Source of the DNA: Alphaproteobacteria bacterium
GTDB lineage: Bacteria; Pseudomonadota; Alphaproteobacteria; Micavibrionales; UBA2020
NCBI GenBank assembly: GCA_030682495.1
Contig: JAUXOC010000095.1
Coordinates: 1 to 32,202, forward strand
Length of the DNA: 32,202 nucleotides
Reading direction: 5' to 3'
Below the pieces are notes generated by a model. It made no database searches and was not told the DNA's origin. It saw only the letters and a list, made by a program, of their open reading frames with translations. Position 1 is the stretch's first letter; the number at the start of each line of letters is the position of its first letter. The translations under genes and the position numbers were made by a program. Positions 7,929 to 14,479 of the stretch are shown piece by piece.

Positions 7929-8477
7929 TCACGGCTGGATGATGATAGGGGTTCTATCGGCAATGAGTTCCCACATTTCTTTCATCTCGCGGTCGGTGAC
8001 AGCGATGCAGCCGTTTGTCCAGTCAGACTTGGTATTGTATTTCCACCACATCCAGCCTTTGCCGTTCGGCATGCCATGAATAAAAATATCGCCGCCCGGA
8101 CGCTGGCCGCGTTTTTTGGCTTCGGCGCGGTCTTTGGTGCTCGGGTAATTGATACGCAGCGAAAGATGAAAATCACTATTCGGGTTGCGCGTATCGATCA
8201 TATAGCGGCCTTCGGGCGTGCGGTTGTCGCCCTCATGTTGTTTGTGACCAATCGGGTTTTTGCCCAGCGCGATGCGATAGCTGCGCACGATATTGCCGTA
8301 TTTGTCACGCAGCTCCATCCGCCGCTCGCTTTTGAAAACGATAACTTCGGCAACCGCCTGCGGTTGCGGCGCCATACCGGGCGGCGGCTTCAGGCTTTCC
8401 GCGCTGCGCAGCGGCATCAGCGTCAGGCACAGCAGGGCGGATATGAAAATAAAGATATATTTGGCTTTGTCGATCAT
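7929..8477 (-). CDS. L,D-transpeptidase (YkuD-fold) protein
   Basis: A 182-residue exported protein with a YkuD catalytic domain. An N-terminal signal or anchor segment spans about 5-26. GDNRTPEGRY at 83-92, IFIHG with H134, and SDWTNGCIAVTD with the nucleophile C157 are all present. The closest architecture is the YafK/ErfK type (COG3034), which contains transpeptidases and also hydrolases that cut amino-acid or lipoprotein links to peptidoglycan. It acts in the periplasm. Which of these reactions it performs cannot be told from the sequence. No LysM or peptidoglycan-binding repeat is fused to it. It lies in the leftward run with the HExxH protein 24 bases downstream. Confidence 0.9.
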   Translation of the reverse strand: MIDKAKYIFIFISALLCLTLMPLRSAESLKPPPGMAPQPQAVAEVIVFKSERRMELRDKYGNIVRSYRIALGKNPIGHKQHEGDNRTPEGRYMIDTRNPNSDFHLSLRINYPSTKDRAEAKKRGQRPGGDIFIHGMPNGKGWMWWKYNTKSDWTNGCIAVTDREMKEMWELIADRTPIIIQP

Positions 8478-8538
8478 GCCGACAGAATACCGTCATTTGC
8501 CAAAAAATAAACCGGATTCAGCAAACTGCCGGCGGTTT

Positions 8539-9132
8539 TCAGGCGGTCTGTACGGCGGTGGCCAATCTCAACCGCCTGCGTAATAAAAACAGCGCCATAG
8601 CCCCGTTGCTGGCGACCAGAACGGCGGGGTATAGCCATGTGGCCATGGTGTAATTTTCAATTGCCAGTAAGGTCAACAGCGCGCCGAGGGAGCCGAGGCT
8701 GTAGCTGAGGGCTGATTCCGACTGCGGTTTGCTCCATGATTTACGGATGGTCGGCAGATAGCCGGCAGTATCAATCACGCAAACCAGTATGACCGACCAC
8801 AGCGGTGTTTTGGTGAGTATCCAGAGCGGGATGGCAGAGAGCGCGACGATCAGCGTGATCCAGTCCCCGCGGGTAATATTTTTTTCACCGCGAAACAGGC
8901 TGATGCCAACCAGCACAAAGCAGGTCAAGGCGCCAAAGCCGCGCGCCCAAGACCCTGCGCCCGCGCCCTCGGCAAATTGCGCCGCAAAGCCAATCGATGA
9001 AATCACGCCCCAGATAAACCACGAAAAAGCATGCGGCTGCGTTTTTCCCTGCCAGATGCTGCGGAAATAGGTAAGCCGCGAGACGATCATGGCGGCGACG
9101 GAAAGAAGCCCGAAAAGGGCAGCGGTGGTCAT
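8539..9132 (-). CDS. PQ-loop-like integral membrane protein with two repeats
   Basis: A 197-residue protein with about six hydrophobic segments and no signal peptide. Two stretches resemble each other and PQ-loop/SWEET half-domains: YFRSIWQGKTQPHAFSWFIW (22-41) and YLPTIRKSWSKPQSESALSY (125-144). Each places a helix, a basic turn with a PxxxSxS/W-like motif and another helix in the same order. This suggests a duplicated transporter of the MtN3/PQ-loop type, but the substrate is unknown and the call rests on motif shape. The start ATG is preceded by GGAAAGAAG about ten bases upstream. It lies 32 bases after serA in the same direction. Confidence 0.68.
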   Translation of the reverse strand: MTTAALFGLLSVAAMIVSRLTYFRSIWQGKTQPHAFSWFIWGVISSIGFAAQFAEGAGAGSWARGFGALTCFVLVGISLFRGEKNITRGDWITLIVALSAIPLWILTKTPLWSVILVCVIDTAGYLPTIRKSWSKPQSESALSYSLGSLGALLTLLAIENYTMATWLYPAVLVASNGAMALFLLRRRLRLATAVQTA

Positions 9133-9164
9133 GGGGGGCGGACTTCTTTCCGGCTTTGCCTTGT

Positions 9165-10754
9165 TTAAAAACGCAGGACAGTGACGCGTTCGACCTGTTC
9201 GAGCGCATCGATACCGTCGATAATTTTCGCATCCACCGTTGTATCAACCGAAATCAGGGCAATTGCCTTATTCTGCCCCGGAATACGGCCAAGGTTGAAA
9301 TCTGCGATATTCACATGGGCGTTACCGAGCAGCGTCCCCACCGCACCGATCAGGCCGGGTTTGTCGAGGTTCTGGATAAACAGCATTTCGCCTTCCAGCT
9401 GCGCTTCGATCGGCACGTTGTCAACGGCGACAAGGCGCGGCTGTTCGCCACCGAAAATCGTACCGGCCACGACATGCGTACCTGATTTTCCGGTGACGGT
9501 GACGCGCACCAGCGTCAGGAAGTCCTTGCTCTTGTCGCGCTTGGTTTCGGCAATCGTGATGCCGCGTTCTTTGGCGCGGGCAGGGGCGGAGACGATGTTC
9601 ACCCCTTCCATCGACGGTTTCAAAAAGCCCGACAACACCAGTGCAGTGAGGGGGCGGGTATTGAGCGTGGCGACGAGGCCTTCGTATTCAATCTGGATTT
9701 CCTGCGTGTCTTCGCTGGCCAGTTGCCCCGCAAAACTGCCGAGCTGTTCGGCCAGTTTCATATAGGGTTTCAGCTTCGGCGCGTCTTCCGCGCTGACCGA
9801 AGGCATATTGACCGCATTGGCAACCGCGCCTTGCAAAAGGAAATCGGCCATTTGTTCGGCCACTTGCAGGGCGACGTTTTCCTGTGCCTCTACCGTTGAT
9901 GCGCCAAGGTGCGGGGTGCAAATCACGTTTTCATGGCCAAACAGCGGGTTTACCTTGGCCGGTTCTTCTTCGAAGACATCCAGCGCCGCGCCGCCGACAT
10001 GGCCGCTGTCGAGCGCTTCTTTCAGATCGGTCTCGACAATCAAGCCGCCGCGCGCGCAGTTGATAAGGCGCACGCCTTTTTTCATTTTCGCCATGGCGGC
10101 CTTGTTGATGATGCCGCGGGTGCTGTCGGTCATCGGCGTGTGCAGGGTAATAAAATCAGCGCGGGTGAAGACGTCTTCGAGTTCAACTTTTTCAACGCCC
10201 AGTTCCACGGCGCGGTCGGCAGACAGGAAGGGGTCAAAGGCGATGACTTTCATCTTCAAGCCCACAGCGCGGTCAGCGACAATCGCGCCGATATTGCCGC
10301 AGCCGATAACGCCGAGCGTTTTGCCAAACAATTCCTGCCCCATAAATTTCGTTTTTTCCCATTTGCCTGCATGGGTCGATGCATTGGCCTGCGGGATTTG
10401 CCGCGCCAGTGCCATCAGCATCGCAATTGTATGTTCGGCGGTGGTGATCGAATTGCCAAAGGGGGTGTTCATGACCACAACGCCGGTGGCGGTTGCAGCG
10501 GGGACATCGACGTTATCAACCCCAATACCGGCACGGCCGATGACCTTCAGGCTTTTCGCGCCCTTCAAAATTTCAGCGGTGACTTTGGTCGAAGAGCGGA
10601 TGGCGAGGCCATCGATATCGTTCAGCGCCGCGATAAGTTCTTCGGGCTTCAAGTCGGTTTTGACGATCACATCGACGCCGCGGTTTTTAAAAATCGCTTC
10701 GGCCTGCGGGCTCATTTTATCGCTGATAAGCACTCTGGGTTTGTTGGCGGTCAT
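9165..10754 (-). CDS. serA: D-3-phosphoglycerate dehydrogenase
   Basis: First enzyme of the phosphorylated serine pathway, oxidising 3-phosphoglycerate to 3-phosphohydroxypyruvate with NAD. It has 529 residues, the long form with an intervening domain and a C-terminal ACT domain. Visible marks are the NAD loop GVIGCGNIG (148-156), NCARGG with catalytic R235, and CTPHLGAST with H282. The ACT domain lies around 455-529, where serine feedback is usual in this family. The start is ATG 10754, with GAGGAG nine bases upstream; the reading frame extends 15 codons further but without a site. A promoter is at 10803-10831. With serC and serB nearby, the full route from glycolysis to serine lies in this window. 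Confidence 0.97.
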   Translation of the reverse strand: MTANKPRVLISDKMSPQAEAIFKNRGVDVIVKTDLKPEELIAALNDIDGLAIRSSTKVTAEILKGAKSLKVIGRAGIGVDNVDVPAATATGVVVMNTPFGNSITTAEHTIAMLMALARQIPQANASTHAGKWEKTKFMGQELFGKTLGVIGCGNIGAIVADRAVGLKMKVIAFDPFLSADRAVELGVEKVELEDVFTRADFITLHTPMTDSTRGIINKAAMAKMKKGVRLINCARGGLIVETDLKEALDSGHVGGAALDVFEEEPAKVNPLFGHENVICTPHLGASTVEAQENVALQVAEQMADFLLQGAVANAVNMPSVSAEDAPKLKPYMKLAEQLGSFAGQLASEDTQEIQIEYEGLVATLNTRPLTALVLSGFLKPSMEGVNIVSAPARAKERGITIAETKRDKSKDFLTLVRVTVTGKSGTHVVAGTIFGGEQPRLVAVDNVPIEAQLEGEMLFIQNLDKPGLIGAVGTLLGNAHVNIADFNLGRIPGQNKAIALISVDTTVDAKIIDGIDALEQVERVTVLRF

Positions 10755-10802
10755 GGGTTCACACTCCTCGTTGCGGGACTTTTTTGTTATTTGCTGCACA
10801 GC

Positions 10803-10831
10803 AGTATAGCGCGGGTTTCAAACGGCGTAAA
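10803..10831 (-). promoter_or_regulatory. Sigma70-type promoter of serA
   Basis: On the minus strand TTTACG (10826-10831) is followed after 17 bases by TATACT (10803-10808). Four and five of six bases match consensus. The predicted start near 10796 gives a leader of about 42 bases ending in the strong GAGGAG site of serA. Confidence 0.55.
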
Positions 10832-10881
10832 AGGGCGAAACACTTTCCGCAAAGGTTTTTGGTATCCGGCGCTGTTTTTTA

Positions 10882-10910
10882 TTGACGGGCGCTCAAATAT
10901 GGGGTACATT
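10882..10910 (+). promoter_or_regulatory. Sigma70-type promoter of the two-repeat protein
   Basis: TTGACG (10882-10887) and TACATT (10905-10910) are 17 bases apart on the plus strand. Five and four of six bases match consensus. The predicted start near 10917 leaves a leader of about 29 bases that includes AAGGG five bases before the ATG at 10946. Confidence 0.5.
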
Positions 10911-10945
10911 TATACCATACAGACATTCAGACCGAAAGGGATGCC

Positions 10946-11584
10946 ATGACGCCGCAGACGACGCCAGACATCACACCGCCGCCCTTCCTTGTTGAAGGGG
11001 CGACCGTACGCTTTGACGCCACACAGAAGCCCTCCAAGGGGCATGAGCTGGACTGGCGGCTGCCAGAGGCGGAAAAGAACGACTGGGAGGTCACGCGCGT
11101 TAAAACCGACCAGCGCCGCTTTGACGACGCCCCGCAGCTCTACGTCCAGTTGCGCAGCATTGGGCGGATGGCAGGTCTGGCTTTTATGACCATACCCTAC
11201 GACCCCGCCACCATGCAGGTGACACCGCCGCCGCCCAAGCCGCCGAAACCGCAAATTATATTTCCCGAGCCGGGATCCGAAGTTTACATCCGCGAAAGCG
11301 ATGATCCATCACGGCCCTCCTTCCGTGACGGCTTGTGGGAGGTGCGTAACGCCTTTCACAAGGCCGCGGAGGATGGCCGCGGAGAACAACAGGAATTGCG
11401 TCTGGTACTGGAAAGCTTAGAGCGCAAGAACAAGCAATTTATGCAGGTCACTTTCAATGCGGCAACCATGAAGCCGGTGATGCCTGCCCATATCGAAAAC
11501 AGCGATTTGTCTCATATAGAGACCAAGCGCGATGTCGATCTTTTTCAACCCCTCAGCATCAGAAAACGAAACGTGGCGCCATAA
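10946..11584 (+). CDS. Uncharacterised protein with two tandem repeats
   Basis: A 212-residue soluble-looking protein with no signal peptide, no cysteine and no family that I recognise. It holds two copies of one unit, about 17-92 and 109-178, joined by a proline-rich linker (93-107, including PPPPKPPKP). Both copies carry WEV followed by a charged stretch, then a hydrophobic strand and F-M ... ATM (47-90 and 131-175). AAGGG sits five bases before the ATG, and a promoter lies upstream. It is inserted between serA and serC and transcribed against both. That context does not reveal a role; regulation of serine synthesis would be only a guess. Confidence 0.75.
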   Translation: MTPQTTPDITPPPFLVEGATVRFDATQKPSKGHELDWRLPEAEKNDWEVTRVKTDQRRFDDAPQLYVQLRSIGRMAGLAFMTIPYDPATMQVTPPPPKPPKPQIIFPEPGSEVYIRESDDPSRPSFRDGLWEVRNAFHKAAEDGRGEQQELRLVLESLERKNKQFMQVTFNAATMKPVMPAHIENSDLSHIETKRDVDLFQPLSIRKRNVAP

Positions 11585-11621
11585 AACGCCGCGTTTACGC
11601 TTGTTCCGGTGAGCCACAAGC

Positions 11622-12797
11622 CTATGCCGCTTTAGCCTGCTGTTCCGCTTTGACCGCGCGGTAGGCATAGTCGATCCACGGCAGCACGGCTTCGATGTCG
11701 GACGTTTCAACCGTCGCGCCGCCCCACAGGCGGAAAGACGGCGGCGCGTCGCGGTGGTTGGCGACTTCAAAGGCGATGCCTTCTTTATCCAGCATGCTTT
11801 CGACGGATTTAATCACTTTGTTTTGTGCGCTGTCGTCGAGGCTGCCCAGCCACGGATCCACCACCTTGAAGCAGATCGAGGTATTGGAGCGGATATCCGG
11901 AGTGGCGGGTAGAAATTCCGCCCAATCTGTTTTTTCAATCCATTTTTCAACGGCGGCAAGATTGGCGCGGGTACGCTTGAGCAGCGCGGGCAGACCGCCC
12001 AGTTTTTCCGCCCAGTTCAGGGCATCAAGGCAGTCTTCGACCGCAAGCATCGACGGCGTGTTCATGGTTTTTCCTTCAAACGGCTCGTCAAAAAGTTTGC
12101 CGCCTTTGGTCAGGCGGAAAATTTTCGGCATCGGCCATGGCGGCGTATAGCTTTCAAGGCGTTCGACCGCGCGGGGGGACAGTGCCAGCATACCGTGTGC
12201 GGCTTCACCGCCCAGCACCTTTTGCCACGACCATGTGACGACATCCAGCTTATCCCACGGCATATCCATGGCAAAGACGGCGGAGGTGGCATCGCAGATC
12301 ATCAGGCCTTTACGATCAGGCTTGATCCAGTCGGCGTTTGGTACTTTGACGCCCGATGTCGTGCCGTTCCATGTGAACACAACGTCGCGGTCGGTATCGA
12401 CCTTGGACAGGTCAACAATCTCGCCGAAGGGAGCCTCGAAGGTGCGTACGTCGGAGAGTTTCAATTGCTTGGTGATATCGACAATCCATGTCTTGCCGAA
12501 GACTTCCCAGCCCAGTGCATCAACGCCGCGCGCGCCGAGCAGTGACCACATCGACATTTCCATCGCGCCGGTATCGGAGGCGGGGACGAGCGCCAGTTTC
12601 CAGTCTGCGGGCATGCCGAGGATGGATTTGGATTTTTCAATCACCTCCACAATCCTTTTGACGCCAACAGGCGCGCGGTGGGAGCGGCCAGACAGAACGC
12701 CGGAGAGTGCGGAGACCGACCAGCCGGGGCGCTTGGCACAGGGGCCGGAAGAAAAATTCGGATTGGCGGGTTTGGTCGTCGGACGTTGCAGCGTCAT
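11622..12797 (-). CDS. serC: Phosphoserine aminotransferase
   Basis: PLP enzyme of the second serine step, converting 3-phosphohydroxypyruvate and glutamate to phosphoserine; it also serves pyridoxal phosphate synthesis in many bacteria. It has 391 residues and follows the alphaproteobacterial/methanogen-type subfamily rather than the shorter E. coli form. N-terminal [13 protein letters not shown] (13-25), SHRAP (39-43), [10 protein letters not shown] (141-150), the cofactor aspartate in ICDATSA (D169) and the Schiff-base lysine K193 in [10 protein letters not shown] are present. The start is the ATG at 12797 behind a weak AGAAGAG. It is divergent from serB, with overlapping promoters between them. 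Confidence 0.96.
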   Translation of the reverse strand: MTLQRPTTKPANPNFSSGPCAKRPGWSVSALSGVLSGRSHRAPVGVKRIVEVIEKSKSILGMPADWKLALVPASDTGAMEMSMWSLLGARGVDALGWEVFGKTWIVDITKQLKLSDVRTFEAPFGEIVDLSKVDTDRDVVFTWNGTTSGVKVPNADWIKPDRKGLMICDATSAVFAMDMPWDKLDVVTWSWQKVLGGEAAHGMLALSPRAVERLESYTPPWPMPKIFRLTKGGKLFDEPFEGKTMNTPSMLAVEDCLDALNWAEKLGGLPALLKRTRANLAAVEKWIEKTDWAEFLPATPDIRSNTSICFKVVDPWLGSLDDSAQNKVIKSVESMLDKEGIAFEVANHRDAPPSFRLWGGATVETSDIEAVLPWIDYAYRAVKAEQQAKAA

Positions 12798-12836
12798 GGC
12801 GTGCTCTTCTTTTATATGAGGGGTTGAAATGTTCTA

Positions 12837-12866
12837 TTGTTGTTTTGGCCGTGCCGGGGATATTAT
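12837..12866 (+). promoter_or_regulatory. Candidate promoter of serB, overlapping that of serC
   Basis: TATTAT (12861-12866) is a five-of-six -10 box. The best -35 is the weak TTGTTG (12837-12842), 18 bases upstream. The predicted start near 12873 leaves a leader of about 32 bases with AGGA before the serB ATG. The -10 box shares bases with the serC -10 box. Confidence 0.35.
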
Positions 12867-12890
12867 TCTCCGGACTATAAACCGCGTCAA
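12862..12890 (-). promoter_or_regulatory. Sigma70-type promoter of serC
   Basis: On the minus strand TTGACG (12885-12890) is followed after exactly 17 bases by AATAAT (12862-12867), five of six matches in each box. The predicted start lies near 12855, giving a leader of about 58 bases before serC. Its -10 box coincides with that proposed for serB on the other strand. Confidence 0.6.
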
Positions 12891-12904
12891 CGGATTTCAG
12901 GAAA

Positions 12905-13804
12905 ATGGCCACAGAAACAGTTATTACCATTGTCGCGGGCGATAGCGGCGGCCTGACCGCCGCGCACGAAAGCCGGCTGGCGGCCGAGGTCAAAAGCATC
13001 GGCGTGGACAGTTTGCGCGCTGACTGGCTGGGGGATGGATGCGCCCTTGACCTGATCCTGAGCGGGAATAATACCGAACTGGCATCCCGCCTGCGCCAAA
13101 AATTACAAAATTTTGGTCCTTTTGATATTTTTATTCAACCTCTCGACGAGAACCGCCGCAAGGGGCTCTTGCTGGCCGATATGGACGCGACGATGGTGGA
13201 GGGCGAAACACTGGACGATCTGGCGGCGCACCTGAACCTCAAAGACAAAATCGCCCCCATCACGGCGCAGGCCATGCGCGGGGAGATCGATTTTGCCGAG
13301 GCCTTGAAAATGCGAGTCGGGCTACTCAAAGGCCTGCCAGTTTCGGCGCTGTTCGAAACGCTGGACGGCCTGCACTATTCAAAAGGCGCGCAGACGTTGG
13401 TGAAAACCATGAACCGTTTCGACGCTAAATGCGTTTTGATTTCGGGCGGGTTTGATATTTTTACGCGCCATGTCGCGGGTGTGCTGGGGTTTTACCGCAA
13501 TATCGGCAATCGCCTTGGCATTCAAGACGACAAGTTGACGGGCGATGTCGAGCTGCCGATTGTCGATAAAGACACCAAGCGCCGTACACTGGCCGAAGAG
13601 GCGCAAAAGCTGAACCTGCCGCCCGCGCGCACCATGGCCGTGGGGGACGGCGCCAACGATATCCCGATGCTGCAAGCCGCAGGCGTCGGCGTTGGTTATT
13701 TTGGCAAGCCTGCGGTGCAGGAAGCCACGCCGCATCAGGTGCGCCATAGCGACCTGACGGCGCTGTTGTATATGCAGGGATACCGCAAAAACTTTTTCGC
13801 GTGA
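12905..13804 (+). CDS. serB: Phosphoserine phosphatase
   Basis: HAD-family phosphatase that releases serine from phosphoserine, the last step of the pathway. It has 299 residues. An N-terminal region of about 80 residues looks like the ACT-like domain common in SerB. The catalytic domain has motif I ADMDATM, with nucleophile D92 and acid D94. It also has EGETLDDLA, motif II LISGGFDIF at 178-186, and motif III AVGDGANDIPML at 245-256. Motif I carries Ala where most SerB proteins have Ser (DMDST), a minor change outside the catalytic residues. The ATG has AGGA very close upstream. A strong terminator follows the stop. Confidence 0.95.
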   Translation: MATETVITIVAGDSGGLTAAHESRLAAEVKSIGVDSLRADWLGDGCALDLILSGNNTELASRLRQKLQNFGPFDIFIQPLDENRRKGLLLADMDATMVEGETLDDLAAHLNLKDKIAPITAQAMRGEIDFAEALKMRVGLLKGLPVSALFETLDGLHYSKGAQTLVKTMNRFDAKCVLISGGFDIFTRHVAGVLGFYRNIGNRLGIQDDKLTGDVELPIVDKDTKRRTLAEEAQKLNLPPARTMAVGDGANDIPMLQAAGVGVGYFGKPAVQEATPHQVRHSDLTALLYMQGYRKNFFA

Positions 13805-13819
13805 GATATCAGACAAAAT

Positions 13820-13853
13820 AAAAAAAGCCGGCTGTCGTATGCCGGCTTTTTTT
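13820..13853. terminator. Bidirectional intrinsic terminator between serB and ydbL
   Basis: A stem AGCCGGC (13826-13832) pairs with GCCGGCT (13841-13847) around an eight-base loop. It is flanked by A-runs on the left and T-runs on the right, so it works as an intrinsic terminator in both directions. It sits 16 bases after the serB stop and about 20 bases after the stop of the convergent ydbL. Confidence 0.92.
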
Positions 13854-13873
13854 GTTGAGGGGGCGATGCCAGA

Positions 13874-14209
13874 TTATTTTTTCTGCCAGCCGCCGCCTGC
13901 GCTTTGGATGTATTCGCCTGGTGCAGCGCCATCGATCAGTTTTTTACCGGCGAAGGCCTGAACATTTGACAGCTCTGTTCCGCGTTTTTCGGCTATGCCT
14001 TTGTACTTTTCGATACGTTCGGCATTGGTGGTTTCGACCAGTGTGCGCAGTTCAGGCGTGGGGCTGGCGACGATGCCGAGCAGACCGTCCTGACGCTCGC
14101 CGACAAGACCTTGCGTTTTTGCGCCTTGAACGTCTATCGCAAAGGCGAGCGGAACGGCCACAACCATCATGACCGCGAAGCTGAGGATTTTTGCAATCGT
14201 ATTTTTCAT
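13874..14209 (-). CDS. ydbL: YdbL-family periplasmic protein (DUF1318)
   Basis: A 111-residue exported protein with a signal peptide ending AFA before I25. The mature part matches the DUF1318 pattern: GLVGERQDGLLGIV (34-47), a segment with LVETTNAERIEKYKGIAEKRG, and AGKKLIDGAAPGEYIQ. In E. coli the homologous gene follows ydbH and ynbE, and the same order is seen here. The protein probably acts in the periplasm as a partner or regulator of the YdbH-YnbE bridge; its exact role is not readable from the sequence. It is the last gene of the operon, 30 bases after ynbE and just ahead of the terminator. Confidence 0.88.
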   Translation of the reverse strand: MKNTIAKILSFAVMMVVAVPLAFAIDVQGAKTQGLVGERQDGLLGIVASPTPELRTLVETTNAERIEKYKGIAEKRGTELSNVQAFAGKKLIDGAAPGEYIQSAGGGWQKK

Positions 14210-14239
14210 CCGTGTATATCCTTGAATGAGGTGATGTGG

Positions 14240-14479
14240 TTATTTCTTCAGGCCGAACAATTCGGGATCTTCCGCGAACATGTCTTCGAGGTCTTTTTCG
14301 ATTTTGATGCGGACTTCCTGTTCGATCTTGATATTCATATTGATCTCGATCGGTTTGTCAGGTGCTTGTACCTTGACGGTGGGGGAACAGGCGCCAAGCG
14401 CCAAAACCATCCCGAGCCCGAAAATCATCGGGGTGAGGGCAACACGGTTGAATTCATTTTTTTGCATTGTTTTTCTCAT
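14240..14479 (-). CDS. ynbE: YnbE-family outer-membrane lipoprotein
   Basis: A 79-residue lipoprotein. A lipobox LGAC ends at C31, followed by SPTVKVQAPDKPIEINMNI and a beta-rich, charged C-terminus typical of YnbE. In E. coli YnbE is an outer-membrane lipoprotein that meets YdbH to complete a bridge across the periplasm. Its start lies inside the end of ydbH: the ATG at 14479 overlaps ydbH by 26 bases, with GGAAGAG directly before it. A second ATG four codons later (14467) is also possible. The overlap suggests translational coupling and fixed stoichiometry. Confidence 0.88.
   Translation of the reverse strand: MRKTMQKNEFNRVALTPMIFGLGMVLALGACSPTVKVQAPDKPIEINMNIKIEQEVRIKIEKDLEDMFAEDPELFGLKK

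Noticed and set aside
11599-11621. A terminator between the two-repeat protein and serC
   Set aside because: The stem is only six pairs with an eleven-base loop and no T-run.
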